Of a stretch of DNA of 64,000 nt, positions 7,678 through 16,374 are shown piece by piece. A program made the translations under genes and the position numbers. The number at the start of each line of letters is the position of its first letter. The first letter of the stretch is position 1. Origin of the DNA: Paracoccus sanguinis (GTDB taxonomy: Bacteria > Pseudomonadota > Alphaproteobacteria > Rhodobacterales > Rhodobacteraceae); assembly GCF_900106665.1 (NCBI RefSeq), contig NZ_FNNA01000002.1, forward strand, positions 744,001 through 808,000, written 5' to 3'. The notes under the pieces are model-generated. The model searched no databases. It had not been told where the DNA came from and was given only the letters and a program-made list of their open reading frames with translations.

Positions 7678-8813
7678 TGCCGCTTCCGACCGAGGGGATG
7701 TTCGTCGGCCGCGTCTGGCGGCCCGGAATCGGCCCGGCGCTGGTGGTCCACCGCGACGGCCGGCTGGTGGACGTGACCGCCCCCGCCGCGCCCACGATGC
7801 GCGACCTGCTCGAGATGGACGACCCGGCCGGCTGGATCGCCGCGCAGGCGGGCGAGGACATCGGCGCGCTGGCCGAGTTCGCCGTGACGGCGGGGGGCGA
7901 GGACGCCGCCCGGCTGCTCTCGCCCGCCGATCTGCAGGCGATCAAGGCCTCGGGCGTGACCTTCGCCGCCTCGATGGTCGAGCGGGTGATCGAGGAACAG
8001 GCGGCGGGCGACCCCGACCTCGCCGCCGGCATCCGTGACCGCATCGGCGCGGCCATCGGCGCCAACCTGCGCGGCATCGTGCCGGGCTCGGACCGCGCCG
8101 CCGAGGTCGCGCGCATCCTCAAGGCCGAGGGGCTCTGGTCGCAGTACCTCGAGGTCGGGATCGGCCCGGACGCGGAAATCTTCACCAAGTGCCAGCCGAT
8201 GGCCTCGGTCGGCTGGGGGGCCGAGGTCGGGCTGCACCCGATCAGCCGCTGGAACAACCCCGAGCCGGAAATCGTGCTGGCCGTCGATTCGCGCGGCCGC
8301 ATCAAGGGCGCGACGCTCGGCAACGACGTGAACCTGCGCGATGTCGAGGGGCGCTCGGCGCTGCTGCTCGGCAAGGCCAAGGACAACAACGCCTCGGCCG
8401 CCATCGGCCCGTTCCTGCGGCTGTTCGACGCGGGCTATGGGCTCGACGACGTGCGCCGGGCCGAGCTGACGCTGCGGGTCGAGGGCACGGACGGTTTCGT
8501 GCTCGACGGGCGGTCCTTGATGGACCAGATCAGCCGCGATCCGGCTGATCTGGTGGCGCAGGCGGTGGGGCCGCACCACCAGTATCCCGACGGGTTCATG
8601 CTGTATCTCGGCACGCTCTTCGCCCCGACGCAGGACCGCGACGCGCCCGGGCAGGGCTTCACCCACCACACGGGCGACGTGGTGACGATCAGCGAACCGG
8701 CGCTCGGGGCGCTGACCAACACCGTGCGGCTGTCGACCGAGTGCCCACCGTGGCGGTTCGGGGCCGCGGCGCTCATGCGCAACCTTGCCGGGCGCGGGCT
8801 GCTCGGCGCCTGA
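7665..8813 (+). CDS. FAH-superfamily enzyme, XylX (2-keto-3-deoxyxylonate dehydratase)-like
   Basis: The product is 382 residues from the ATG at 7665; ATGs at 7674 and 7677 are alternatives, the first forming an ATGA overlap with the previous stop. The fumarylacetoacetate hydrolase fold is seen in the C-terminal two thirds, with RWNNPEPEIVL (about 196-205, metal-binding carboxylates), GNDVNLRD (219-226) and GQGFTHHTGD. From memory it resembles Caulobacter XylX along its whole length, which dehydrates 2-keto-3-deoxy-D-xylonate to 2-ketoglutarate semialdehyde in the Weimberg route. A hydrolase role on a 2,4-diketo-3-deoxy acid, as in L-fucose routes, is the main alternative. No ketoglutarate semialdehyde dehydrogenase is seen in the window. 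Confidence 0.82.
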   Translation: MGEMMPLPTEGMFVGRVWRPGIGPALVVHRDGRLVDVTAPAAPTMRDLLEMDDPAGWIAAQAGEDIGALAEFAVTAGGEDAARLLSPADLQAIKASGVTFAASMVERVIEEQAAGDPDLAAGIRDRIGAAIGANLRGIVPGSDRAAEVARILKAEGLWSQYLEVGIGPDAEIFTKCQPMASVGWGAEVGLHPISRWNNPEPEIVLAVDSRGRIKGATLGNDVNLRDVEGRSALLLGKAKDNNASAAIGPFLRLFDAGYGLDDVRRAELTLRVEGTDGFVLDGRSLMDQISRDPADLVAQAVGPHHQYPDGFMLYLGTLFAPTQDRDAPGQGFTHHTGDVVTISEPALGALTNTVRLSTECPPWRFGAAALMRNLAGRGLLGA

Positions 8814-8844
8814 CGCCCCTTGATCCGCCCCCCGGCGCTTGGCA

Positions 8845-8854
8845 ATGTATACAT
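8845..8854. promoter_or_regulatory. Candidate second GntR operator ahead of the DenD-like gene
   Basis: ATGTATACAT is a perfect 10-bp palindrome sharing the GTATAC core with the site at 6718-6729. It lies 31 nt after the FAH-fold gene and 23 nt before the DenD-like start codon, with GAGGGGGG as ribosome binding site between. The second FCD regulator is encoded two genes downstream, so this may be an internal operator for the distal half of the operon. The shorter arms leave some chance of coincidence. Confidence 0.5.
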
Positions 8855-8877
8855 CAGCAAGCGAGGGGGGACGCGGC

Positions 8878-9864
8878 ATGAGGGTTCTGATCCTGGGCGG
8901 AGCGGGCATGGTCGGCCGCAACCTCGCCGCCCGGCTGGTGGCCGACGGCAGCCTCGGCGGCGCGCTGGTCGAGGAAATCACGCTCTTCGACGTGGTGCCC
9001 GCCACCACCCCCGGGTCGGACCGCACCGCGATCACCGTGCGCACCGGCGACATCGCCGACGAGGCGACCGTGACCGCGCTGGTGGCCGAGCGGCCGGAGG
9101 TGATCTTCCACCTCGCCGCCATCGTCTCGGGCGAGGCCGAGGCGGATTTCGACAAGGGCTACCGCATCAACCTGGACGGCACCCGGCTCTTGTTCGAGGC
9201 GATCCGCGCGCTCGGCGACTACCACCCGCGGGTTGTGTATACATCCTCGATCGCCGTCTTCGGGGCGCCTTTCCCCGAGGCCATCGGCGACGAGTTCCTG
9301 ACCGCGCCGATGACCAGCTACGGCACCCAGAAGATGATCGGCGAGCTGCTGCTCAACGACTATTCCCGCCGCGGCATCTTCGACGGGGTGGGCATCCGCC
9401 TGCCGACCATCGTCGTGCGCCCCGGCGCGGCGAACAAGGCGGCCTCGGGGTTCTTCTCGGGCATCATCCGCGAGCCGCTGGCCGGGCTCGAGGCGATCCT
9501 GCCGGTCGAGGACGAGGTGCTGCACTGGATGGCCTCGCCTGCCTCGGCGACCGGGTTCCTGATCCATGCAGCGACCATGGACACCGGCGCCCTTGGCGCG
9601 CGGCGCTGCCTGACCATGCCGGGCCTTGCCATCACGGTGGGCGAGATGATCGCGGCGCTCGGCCGTGTCGCCGGGCCCGAGGCGGTGGCCCGCATCCGCC
9701 GCCAGCCCGACGCCACCATCCGCGGCATCGTGGCGGGCTGGCCGCGGCGCTTCGACGCGACCCGCGCGGCCGCCCTCGGGTTCACCGCCGACACGGATTT
9801 CGAGGACGTCATCCGCGCCCATATCCGCGACACCGACGCTGCCGCCGGGGGACCGCAGGGATGA
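8878..9864 (+). CDS. NAD-dependent epimerase/dehydratase-family dehydrogenase, DenD (D-erythronate dehydrogenase)-like
   Basis: The product is 328 residues, an extended SDR. GGAGMVG (7-13) is the NAD motif, YTSS at 121-124 supplies the catalytic Ser/Thr, and Tyr148-x3-Lys152 (SYGTQKMIGE) completes the site. The segments AVFGAPFP, TSYGTQK and LLNDYSRRG are shared, from memory, with D-erythronate dehydrogenase DenD and related uronate dehydrogenase-like enzymes, which oxidise the C2 or C1 hydroxyl of short sugar acids or uronates. It starts after its own ribosome binding site and a GTATAC palindrome, and overlaps the following regulator by 4 nt. The substrate could be a four-carbon aldonate rather than a pentose. 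Confidence 0.8.
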   Translation: MRVLILGGAGMVGRNLAARLVADGSLGGALVEEITLFDVVPATTPGSDRTAITVRTGDIADEATVTALVAERPEVIFHLAAIVSGEAEADFDKGYRINLDGTRLLFEAIRALGDYHPRVVYTSSIAVFGAPFPEAIGDEFLTAPMTSYGTQKMIGELLLNDYSRRGIFDGVGIRLPTIVVRPGAANKAASGFFSGIIREPLAGLEAILPVEDEVLHWMASPASATGFLIHAATMDTGALGARRCLTMPGLAITVGEMIAALGRVAGPEAVARIRRQPDATIRGIVAGWPRRFDATRAAALGFTADTDFEDVIRAHIRDTDAAAGGPQG

Positions 9865-10646
9865 ACGCCACCGGCGCCCCGCCCTTCCGGGCCGCGCGGC
9901 CCCGCCCGCTGCCGCCCGGCGCGGGCGGGCTGAACGCCCGCGACCGCGCCTATCTGGACCTGCGCTACCGCATCCTGAACGGCCGCCTCGCGCCCGGCAC
10001 GACGCTGCTCGAGACCGAGATCGCGGCGCTTCTGGGTCTGTCGCGGACCCCGGTGCGCGAGGCGCTGATCCGGCTGGCCGAAGAGGGGCTGGTGCTGATC
10101 CGCCCCCGCCACGGGGTCACGGTGATCGACCTGACGGTGAGCGATTTCCGCGACATCCTCGACGTGTTCTCGGCGCTCGAGGTCCGCGCCGTGGCGCTGG
10201 CCGCGGCCCGCCCGCCTGCGCCCGCCGATGCCGCCCGGCTGACCCAGCTCGTCCAGCGGATGGAGCGCGCGACCGAGGCCGGGGACATCGCCCGCTGGTC
10301 GGACCTCGACGACGACTTTCACTCGACGCTCGTGGGGCTCTGCGGCAACGCCCGGCTCCTCAGGTCGATCGGGGAATACTGGGGGCAGCAGTATCGCGGC
10401 CGGCGGCTGATCCTGCCGCACCGGCCGTTGCCCGAGGATTCGAACCGCGAGCATCGGGTGATCCTTGAGGCGGTGCTCGCGGGCGACGCCGAGGCCGCGC
10501 ACGCCGCCCACCTCGCCCACCGCGCGCGGGCCGACCGCGACCAGCTCGCGCTGCTGACGCAGGTGCTGGGGCCGGGGATGCCGGCGCGCCCCGACCCGCG
10601 CCCCGCCGACCGCCCCGCCCCCGCAGAGGAAAGCGAGACGACATGA
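9861..10646 (+). CDS. GntR-family transcriptional regulator, FCD type (sugar-acid island regulator 2)
   Basis: The product is 261 residues. After a proline-rich start, the winged HTH occupies about 32-95 (TLLETEIAALLGLSRTPVREALIRLAEEGL) and an FCD effector domain about 105-235, with the metal-ligand pattern SDLDDDFHSTL, NREHRVIL and AHLAHRAR. It is embedded in the rightward operon with 4-nt overlaps on both sides (DenD-like gene before, SDR after), so it is co-expressed with the enzymes it probably controls. It is the second regulator of the same subfamily in one island. The two may respond to different intermediates or bind the two GTATAC palindromes differently; this is inference. Confidence 0.87.
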   Translation: MNATGAPPFRAARPRPLPPGAGGLNARDRAYLDLRYRILNGRLAPGTTLLETEIAALLGLSRTPVREALIRLAEEGLVLIRPRHGVTVIDLTVSDFRDILDVFSALEVRAVALAAARPPAPADAARLTQLVQRMERATEAGDIARWSDLDDDFHSTLVGLCGNARLLRSIGEYWGQQYRGRRLILPHRPLPEDSNREHRVILEAVLAGDAEAAHAAHLAHRARADRDQLALLTQVLGPGMPARPDPRPADRPAPAEESETT

Positions 10647-11365
10647 ACCGCATCGACCTCGACGGCCGCCGCGCCGTCGTCACCGGCGGCGCCCAGGGCC
10701 TGGGCCGCGCCATCGCCGAACGCCTCGCCGCCAGCGGCGCCCGCGTCGAGATCTGGGACGTGCAGGACGCCACGCCCACGGCCGACGTCCTCGGCGCCAC
10801 CGCCCGCCGGCTGGACCTGACCGACGAGGCCGCCGTCACCGCCGCCGCCGCCGCCGCGGGCGCGGTCGACATCCTCGTGAACAACGCCGGCATCACCGGC
10901 GGCAACGCGCCCACGTGGGAGATCGCGCCCGACATCTGGCGCCGGGTTATGGAGGTGAACCTGACCGCCCCCTACCTGACCTGCCGCGCGCTGGTGCCCG
11001 GGATGGTCAGTCGCGGCTACGGGCGGATCGTCAACATCGCCTCGGTCGCGGCCAAGGAAGGGAACCCGAACGCCGCGCATTACTCGGCCTCGAAGGCGGG
11101 GGTGATCGCGCTCACGAAGTCGCTGGGGAAGGAGCTGGCCGAGACCGGCGTGCTGGTGAACTGCGTCACGCCCGCCGCGGCGCGCACCCCGATCTTCGAC
11201 CAGATGAGCCCGCAGCATATCGACTATATGCTCTCGAAGATCCCGATGAAGCGGTTCCTGGAACCCGCCGAGGCCGCCGCGATGGTGGCCTGGCTCGCGT
11301 CCGAGGACTGCGCCTTCTCGACCGGCGCGGTGTTCGACCTGTCGGGCGGGCGGGCCACCTATTGA
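10643..11365 (+). CDS. SDR-family oxidoreductase
   Basis: The product is 240 residues with TGGAQGLG (14-21), NNAG (80-83), Ser134 and Tyr147-x3-Lys151 (HYSASKAGV). The ending FSTGAVFDLSGGRATY replaces the common VDGG with LSGG, which is also common in this subgroup. It overlaps the regulator upstream and the epimerase downstream by 4 nt. It is the third SDR in the island; related operons use such enzymes for sugar 1-dehydrogenation or for oxidation of a 2-keto-3-deoxy acid before cleavage. Assignment to one of these needs assay. Confidence 0.83.
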   Translation: MNRIDLDGRRAVVTGGAQGLGRAIAERLAASGARVEIWDVQDATPTADVLGATARRLDLTDEAAVTAAAAAAGAVDILVNNAGITGGNAPTWEIAPDIWRRVMEVNLTAPYLTCRALVPGMVSRGYGRIVNIASVAAKEGNPNAAHYSASKAGVIALTKSLGKELAETGVLVNCVTPAAARTPIFDQMSPQHIDYMLSKIPMKRFLEPAEAAAMVAWLASEDCAFSTGAVFDLSGGRATY

Positions 11366-12348
11366 TCCGGCTGGCCCTGCCCTCGGGGGTCTGGGCCGGG
11401 ATCGACCCGCTGGGCGCGACGCTGGCGGCGCTGGTGCTGCCCGACCGCGCCGGGAGGCTGGCCGACGTGCTGCTGTCCCCCGCCACCCGCGGCGGCGGCC
11501 CCTACATGGGCGTGACGGTCGGGCGCTATGCCAACCGGATCGCCGGGGCCGCCTTTGCGCTGGACGGCGCGACCCACAGGCTCAGCGCCAATGACGGGCC
11601 GAACTGCCTGCATGGCGGGGCCGAGGGGTTCGATGCCCGCGCGTGGCAGGTGGCGGCGTCCGACCCGCGCGGGGTGACGCTGCGCCTGTCCAGCCCGGAC
11701 GGCGATCAGGGGTTTCCCGGACGGCTCACGGCCGAGGCCGCCTATGCGATGAGCGAGGATGCAGCGGGGGTGCGGCTGGCGCTGATCCTCACCGCGACGA
11801 CCGACCGGGCGACTCCGGTGAGCCTGACGAACCACGCCTATCTCAACCTGTCGGGCGGCGACGAGACGATCGAGGACCACCGCCTCGGCGTCGCGGCGCG
11901 GCGCTATCTGCCGGTCACGCCCGCGGCGATCCCCCTGCCCGAGGCGCCCGCGCCGGTCGCGGGCACGCCCTTCGACCGGCGCACCCCGGCGCGGCTGGGC
12001 GAGCGGCTGGCCGCCCCGCATCCGCAGATCGCGGCGATGGGCGGGATCGACCATTGCCTCGCGCTCGACGGGCACGGGCTGCGCGCGGCGGCGACGCTGG
12101 CGCACCCGCGCTCGGGGCGGCGGATGGTACTCTGGACTGATGCGCCGGGGATGCAGGTCTATACCGGCAACGGCCTCTCGGGGGTGGCGCTGCGGGGCGG
12201 CGGGGTGGCGCAGCGCTGGGGGGCGGTCTGCCTCGAGCCGGGGGCATGGCCCGACGCGCCGAACCGGGCCGATTTCCCCTCGGCGATCCTGCGTCCCGGC
12301 GCGGTGTACCGCCACCGGATGATCTGGGTGTTTCCGCGCCCCGCCTGA
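11362..12348 (+). CDS. galM: Aldose 1-epimerase (mutarotase)
   Basis: The product is 328 residues using a TTG start at 11362 that overlaps the previous stop (TTGA); no ATG fits and the N-terminus IRLALPSGVWAGIDPLGATL is complete from there. Family signatures include GVTVGRYANRI, CLHGGAEGFDARAW with a catalytic His, NHAYLNLSG with the second His, GGIDHCLALDG and QVYTGNGLSG. It interconverts alpha and beta anomers of an aldose, here presumably to feed the sugar dehydrogenase of the island. Its presence suggests the pathway starts from a free aldose rather than from an aldonate. It is the last gene of the rightward operon and converges with xerC across 8 nt. Confidence 0.88.
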   Translation: MIRLALPSGVWAGIDPLGATLAALVLPDRAGRLADVLLSPATRGGGPYMGVTVGRYANRIAGAAFALDGATHRLSANDGPNCLHGGAEGFDARAWQVAASDPRGVTLRLSSPDGDQGFPGRLTAEAAYAMSEDAAGVRLALILTATTDRATPVSLTNHAYLNLSGGDETIEDHRLGVAARRYLPVTPAAIPLPEAPAPVAGTPFDRRTPARLGERLAAPHPQIAAMGGIDHCLALDGHGLRAAATLAHPRSGRRMVLWTDAPGMQVYTGNGLSGVALRGGGVAQRWGAVCLEPGAWPDAPNRADFPSAILRPGAVYRHRMIWVFPRPA

Positions 12349-12356
12349 GGCCCGCC

Positions 12357-13313
12357 TCAGGCTCGCGGGTGGGCGGCGCGGTGGACGGCCACCAGCCGCG
12401 CGTCATCGACGCCGGTATAGACCTGCGTGGTCGAGAGCCGCGCATGGCCCAGAAGCTGCTGGATGGTCCTGAGATCGCCCCCCGCCGCCAGCAGATGGGT
12501 GGCAAAGCTGTGCCGCAGCGCGTGCGGCGTCGCCGTCTCGGGCAGGCCCAGCGCCTGCCGCAGCGCCGCCATCGCCCCCTGCACCTGCCCCGGCGCAAGC
12601 CGCCCACCGCGGGCACCGCGGAACAGCGGCTCGTCCTTCTGGGGCGCGAAGGGGGCGAGGCGCAGGTATTCGGCCACCGCCGCCCGCGCCGCGGGCAGCA
12701 CCGGCACCACCCGCTCTTTCCCGCCCTTGCCGCGGACCCGCAGCGCCTCGGCAAACGGCCAGTCCTGCCCGTCGAGCGCCAGCGCCTCGGATATCCGCAG
12801 GCCCAGCCCGTAGAGCAGCGTCAGCACCGCCGCATCCCGCGCCGCGATCCACGGCGTCGGGTGCTGCGCGCCGGCGAGGTCCAGCACCGCGCGGGCCTGC
12901 GCCGGGGCGATGGGCCGCGGCAGGCTGCGCCGGTAGCGCGGACCGCGGGTCGACAGCGCGCGCGAGGCGTCGAACCCCTCGCGGTCCGACATCCAGCGCA
13001 GGAACCCCCGCACAGCCGAGAGCCGGCGGGCGAGGCTGCGGGGCGAGAGGCCGCGGGCGCTCTCGGCGGCGGCAAAGGCGCGCAGGTCGGTCTGGGTCAG
13101 GTCGGCAAGCGTCGCGGGCAGCGCCGGGGTGCCGTGATAGCCGCCGAGAAAGGCGAGGAACGCCAGCAGGTCGCCCTGATAGGCGGTGATGGTGTGCGCG
13201 GCCCGGCCCCGGGTGCTGCGTTCACCCTCGAGCCAGCGCGCCAGCGCATCGGCCATCGCCGGCGCAAGAGCCAGCGGGGTGAGGGGCGCCGACGGGGCCG
13301 GCGCCCGGCTCAT
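12357..13313 (-). CDS. xerC: Tyrosine recombinase XerC
   Basis: The product is 318 residues with an N-terminal SAM-like DNA-binding domain (about 20-110) and a C-terminal catalytic domain carrying the tyrosine recombinase residues: Arg in YGLGLRISEAL, Lys in GKGGKERVVP, His/Arg in HALRHSFATHLLA, His in LLGHARLSTTQVY and the nucleophile Tyr in the same segment. With XerD it resolves chromosome dimers at dif during division. The start overlaps the stop of the DUF484 gene by 4 nt. Linkage DUF484-xerC is conserved in proteobacteria, so it is a housekeeping recombinase and not an integrase of a mobile element. Confidence 0.92.
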   Translation of the reverse strand: MSRAPAPSAPLTPLALAPAMADALARWLEGERSTRGRAAHTITAYQGDLLAFLAFLGGYHGTPALPATLADLTQTDLRAFAAAESARGLSPRSLARRLSAVRGFLRWMSDREGFDASRALSTRGPRYRRSLPRPIAPAQARAVLDLAGAQHPTPWIAARDAAVLTLLYGLGLRISEALALDGQDWPFAEALRVRGKGGKERVVPVLPAARAAVAEYLRLAPFAPQKDEPLFRGARGGRLAPGQVQGAMAALRQALGLPETATPHALRHSFATHLLAAGGDLRTIQQLLGHARLSTTQVYTGVDDARLVAVHRAAHPRA

Positions 13314-14080
13314 TCCCGAAGCCAGCCGATCAGCACCAGCCGAAACACCTGCGCGAAGAACCGCAGCAGGTCGGTGCCTTGCGCCGGCGAGAACCGCGTC
13401 GGATCGAGCGAGCCCATGACCAGCAGCGCCGGGCGGCGGCCGGGACCGAGGTCGAGCGGCAAGAGCGCCTCGGACGCGACCTCGGTGCCGTGCACGGCCC
13501 GCGTCTCGCCGCTTGCGCGCCGCAGGATGATGTCGTCGCCGCGCGGGGCGCGCCGGCCGGCGGCGATCATCCGCGCCACGCTGCCCTCGGGGGCGACCAC
13601 CAGCGGGCCGGTGTCGGCGCTGGGGGCGGTGCCCTCGGCCCCCTCCATCACCAGCCGCAGGGTCTCCACCCGCAGGATCGGCGCCACGTCGCTGTCGAGC
13701 GTCTCGAGGAACCCCGCGAAGTCCATCGGCTCGATCAGCGCCAGCACCGCGCGGTGGATGACCTGGGTGCCGGACTGGTTCTCGTAGGCGGCCGAGATCA
13801 CGCTTTCATGGGCGCTCTCGAGCCGGTCGAGCCGATGCTCGAGCGCTTCCATCGCGCGGCCGCGGATGTCGATGACGTTGGCGCCCTGCTCGGCCTCGCG
13901 CGCGGCGACGAGCGCGCGCATCAGCTCGCGGTCGGCGAGGATCAGCCCCGGCTCGGCCAGCAGCCGGGCGCGGGTCTCGGGCGAGAGCGCGGCGGCGTCG
14001 CCCTCGGCCGGGGCGGCGGCCGCCACCGCGGCCGCGCCCTCGGGCTGGCCCTCGGAATGGCCCTCGGCCTCGCCGGTCAT
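13310..14080 (-). CDS. DUF484 family protein
   Basis: The product is 256 residues from the ATG at 14080; the open frame further upstream is arginine-rich and belongs to the shadow of fsa. An alanine/glutamate-rich N-terminus is followed by an amphipathic helix ([25 protein letters not shown] in part) and a GAF-like domain up to the end ([46 protein letters not shown]), the DUF484 signature. Function is not established. It overlaps fsa (4 nt) and xerC (4 nt), which is the common arrangement, so a link to chromosome processing is possible but unproven. Confidence 0.88.
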   Translation of the reverse strand: MTGEAEGHSEGQPEGAAAVAAAAPAEGDAAALSPETRARLLAEPGLILADRELMRALVAAREAEQGANVIDIRGRAMEALEHRLDRLESAHESVISAAYENQSGTQVIHRAVLALIEPMDFAGFLETLDSDVAPILRVETLRLVMEGAEGTAPSADTGPLVVAPEGSVARMIAAGRRAPRGDDIILRRASGETRAVHGTEVASEALLPLDLGPGRRPALLVMGSLDPTRFSPAQGTDLLRFFAQVFRLVLIGWLRE

Positions 14081-14733
14081 GCGCCGATCTTCTGGCCGGT
14101 CTTGGCCCAGTCGGCGTTGAACTGTTCCAGCCCCTTGTCGGTCAGCACGTGGTTCGCCATCGCCTTGATGACCGCGGGCGGGGCGGTGATCACGTCGGCG
14201 CCGATGCGTGCACATTCGATGATGTGGTTGACCGAGCGGATCGAGGCGGCGAGCAGGTTCGTCTCGTAGCCGTAGTTGTCATAGATGGTGCGGATGTCGG
14301 CGATCAGCTCCATCCCGTCCAGGCCGATGTCGTCCAGCCGGCCGATGAAGGGCGAGATGAACGTGGCCCCCGCCTTGGCCGCGAGGATCGCCTGCGCGGG
14401 GGTGAAGCACAGCGTGACGTTGACCATGTGGCCGTCGTCGGTCAGCGCCTTGCAGGCCTTGAGCCCGTCCCAGGTCAGCGGCACCTTGACGGTGACGTTG
14501 GGGGCGATCTGGGCGAGGTGCTTGCCCTCGCGGATCATGTCCTCGGCCTTTTCCGAGACGACCTCGGCCGAGACCGGGCCGGGGACGAGATCGCAGATCT
14601 CCTTGGTGACCTCGGCGATGTCGCGCCCGGACTTGAGGATCAGCGAGGGGTTCGTGGTGACCCCGTCCACCATCCCCAGCTCGTGCAGCTCGCGGATCGC
14701 GGCGATGTCGGCGGTGTCAACGAAAAATCTCAT
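14077..14733 (-). CDS. fsa: Transaldolase/fructose-6-phosphate aldolase family protein
   Basis: The product is 218 residues, the short TalC/FSA class. [31 protein letters not shown] is split here by family landmarks: FVDTAD (Asp active site), [17 protein letters not shown] with the Schiff-base lysine, and [13 protein letters not shown]. Enzymes of this group act either as transaldolase in the non-oxidative pentose phosphate pathway or as fructose-6-phosphate aldolase; sequence alone does not separate them. It is the first gene of the leftward fsa-DUF484-xerC operon. About 195 nt without features separate it from the divergent YqhA-type gene. Confidence 0.9.
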   Translation of the reverse strand: MRFFVDTADIAAIRELHELGMVDGVTTNPSLILKSGRDIAEVTKEICDLVPGPVSAEVVSEKAEDMIREGKHLAQIAPNVTVKVPLTWDGLKACKALTDDGHMVNVTLCFTPAQAILAAKAGATFISPFIGRLDDIGLDGMELIADIRTIYDNYGYETNLLAASIRSVNHIIECARIGADVITAPPAVIKAMANHVLTDKGLEQFNADWAKTGQKIGA

Positions 14734-14928
14734 GGCGAGGGGCCTTCTGCGGCGAAAGGGGGCGTCGGCGCGGGTTTATCGCAGAACGGCGGATGCGGAA
14801 AGCCCGAAGGGCTGCGGGGGGCGTGGGGCTGCAGAGCGCCAGAGCGGCCGCGCGGCCCCTGCCCCTTGCCCGACGCCCGCCCGCCGGTCTATGCGGCCGC
14901 CGATCCAGCCACCCCGACGAGGACCCCG

Positions 14929-15456
14929 ATGGAACAGAAGTTCGAGCGCGCGCTCTTTGCCACCCGCTGGCTGATGGCGCCGATGTATCTCGGGCTGATC
15001 GGCGCGCTGGTGATGATGGTGATCGTGTTCCTGCGCCAGGTCGCCTATTACGTGCCGCAGGCCCTGACCATGAGCGCCGAGACGGCGATCCTCGCCTCGC
15101 TCTCGCTCATCGACCTGACGCTGGCGGCGAACCTGCTGCTGATCGTGATCTTCTCGGGCTATGAGAACTTCGTCTCCAAGCTCGACCTCGATGCGCAGCA
15201 CGAGCGGCCGTCGTGGATGGGCACCGTCGATTTCTCGGGGCTGAAGATGAAGCTGATCGCCTCGATCGTGGCGATCTCGGCCATCGACCTGCTCAAGCGG
15301 TTCATGGAGCTCGGGCGCCCCGGCATCACCCCGCTGGGCGACCGCGAGCTGCGCTGGCTGGTCATCATCCACGTGGTGTTCGTGGTCTCGGGGCTGCTGA
15401 TGGCGGCGATGGACTGGCTGATCGCCCGCAGCGGGAAGAAATACGGCGGGGCGTGA
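14929..15456 (+). CDS. YqhA/UPF0114 family inner-membrane protein (TIGR00645)
   Basis: The product is 175 residues starting MEQKFERALFATRWLMAPMY, which is the family N-terminus; the upstream open frame is not part of it. Three or four transmembrane segments are seen at about 15-40, 52-75, 105-125 and 135-160. The conserved loop IVIFSGYENFVSKLD and GTVDFSGLKMKLIASIVAIS identify UPF0114. Function is unknown for the whole family. It stands alone between fsa (divergent) and folD (convergent). Confidence 0.88.
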   Translation: MEQKFERALFATRWLMAPMYLGLIGALVMMVIVFLRQVAYYVPQALTMSAETAILASLSLIDLTLAANLLLIVIFSGYENFVSKLDLDAQHERPSWMGTVDFSGLKMKLIASIVAISAIDLLKRFMELGRPGITPLGDRELRWLVIIHVVFVVSGLLMAAMDWLIARSGKKYGGA

Positions 15457-15495
15457 GGCGCGCGGGCGCAGAGGCGCCCACGCTGGTAACGCGCC

Positions 15496-16374
15496 TCAGG
15501 GCGTGAGCCCCTGCGGGTCGGGCAGGCCGTGGACCCGCGCCGTCGCGGTCAGCGTGTTGGCCAGCAGGCAGGCGATGGTCATCGGCCCGACCCCGCCCGG
15601 CACCGGGGTAATCGCGCCGGCAACCGCGCGGGCGCTCTCGAAATCGACGTCGCCCACCAGCCCGTCCTCGGTCCGGTTGATCCCCACGTCGATCACCGTC
15701 GCGCCGGGCTTCAGCCAGTCGCCCTGCACGAAGCGGGGACGGCCCACGGCGGCCACGACGATCTCGGCCCGCCGGCAGAGGTCGGGCAGGTCGCGGGTGC
15801 GCGAATGGGCCACCGTCACCGTGGCGCTGTCGGCGGTGAGCAGCTGCGCCATCGGCTTGCCGACGATGTTCGACCGCCCGATCACCAGCGCGTCGCGGCC
15901 CGCAAGCGACCCGAGCCGGTCGCGCAGCAGCATCAGGCACCCCAGCGGCGTGCAGGGCACCATTGCCTTCTGCCCCGTCGCCAGACGCCCGGCGTTGAGC
16001 ACCGTGAAGCCGTCCACGTCCTTCTCGGGCGCGATGGCGTTGATCACCGCGGCCTCGTCCATGTGCTTCGGCAGCGGCAACTGCACGAGGATGCCGTTGA
16101 CCGCCGGGTCGTCGTTCAGCCGCGCGATCAGCGCCAGCAGATCAGCCTCGGACGTGTCGGTGGGCAGGCGGTGGGCGAAGCCTTCCATCCCCACCTCGGC
16201 GGTGGCCTTGCCCTTGGCGCGGACGTAGAGACCGGACGCCGGGTCGTCGCCGACCAGCACCACGGCGAGGCCGGGGGTGATGCCGTGCGCGGCCTTCATC
16301 GCCGCCACCTCGGCCGCGATGCGGGCGCGCAGCCCGGCGGCGAAGGCCTTTCCGTCGATCAGCTCAGCGGTCAT
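15496..16374 (-). CDS. folD: Methylenetetrahydrofolate dehydrogenase/cyclohydrolase FolD
   Basis: The product is 292 residues, normal for bifunctional FolD. Landmarks are [23 protein letters not shown] (here cited in parts: VGDDPAS, Y..AK with the catalytic lysine), VQLPLPKH, the PCTPLGCL loop, [14 protein letters not shown] and the C-terminal [16 protein letters not shown]. It oxidises 5,10-methylene-THF with NADP and hydrolyses the methenyl form, supplying formyl-THF in the cytoplasm. Its start codon overlaps the end of the chorismate mutase gene by 11 nt, so the two are co-transcribed. Confidence 0.95.
   Translation of the reverse strand: MTAELIDGKAFAAGLRARIAAEVAAMKAAHGITPGLAVVLVGDDPASGLYVRAKGKATAEVGMEGFAHRLPTDTSEADLLALIARLNDDPAVNGILVQLPLPKHMDEAAVINAIAPEKDVDGFTVLNAGRLATGQKAMVPCTPLGCLMLLRDRLGSLAGRDALVIGRSNIVGKPMAQLLTADSATVTVAHSRTRDLPDLCRRAEIVVAAVGRPRFVQGDWLKPGATVIDVGINRTEDGLVGDVDFESARAVAGAITPVPGGVGPMTIACLLANTLTATARVHGLPDPQGLTP

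Noticed and set aside
9236-9243. TGTATACA as a third GntR operator inside the DenD-like gene
   Set aside because: It encodes the conserved Val-Tyr-Thr of the YTSS active-site segment, so codon constraint explains it, although extra binding cannot be excluded.
12357-13313. Tyrosine recombinase as a sign of an integrated element
   Set aside because: It is XerC with its conserved DUF484 and fsa neighbours, and no attachment-site repeats or phage genes are present.
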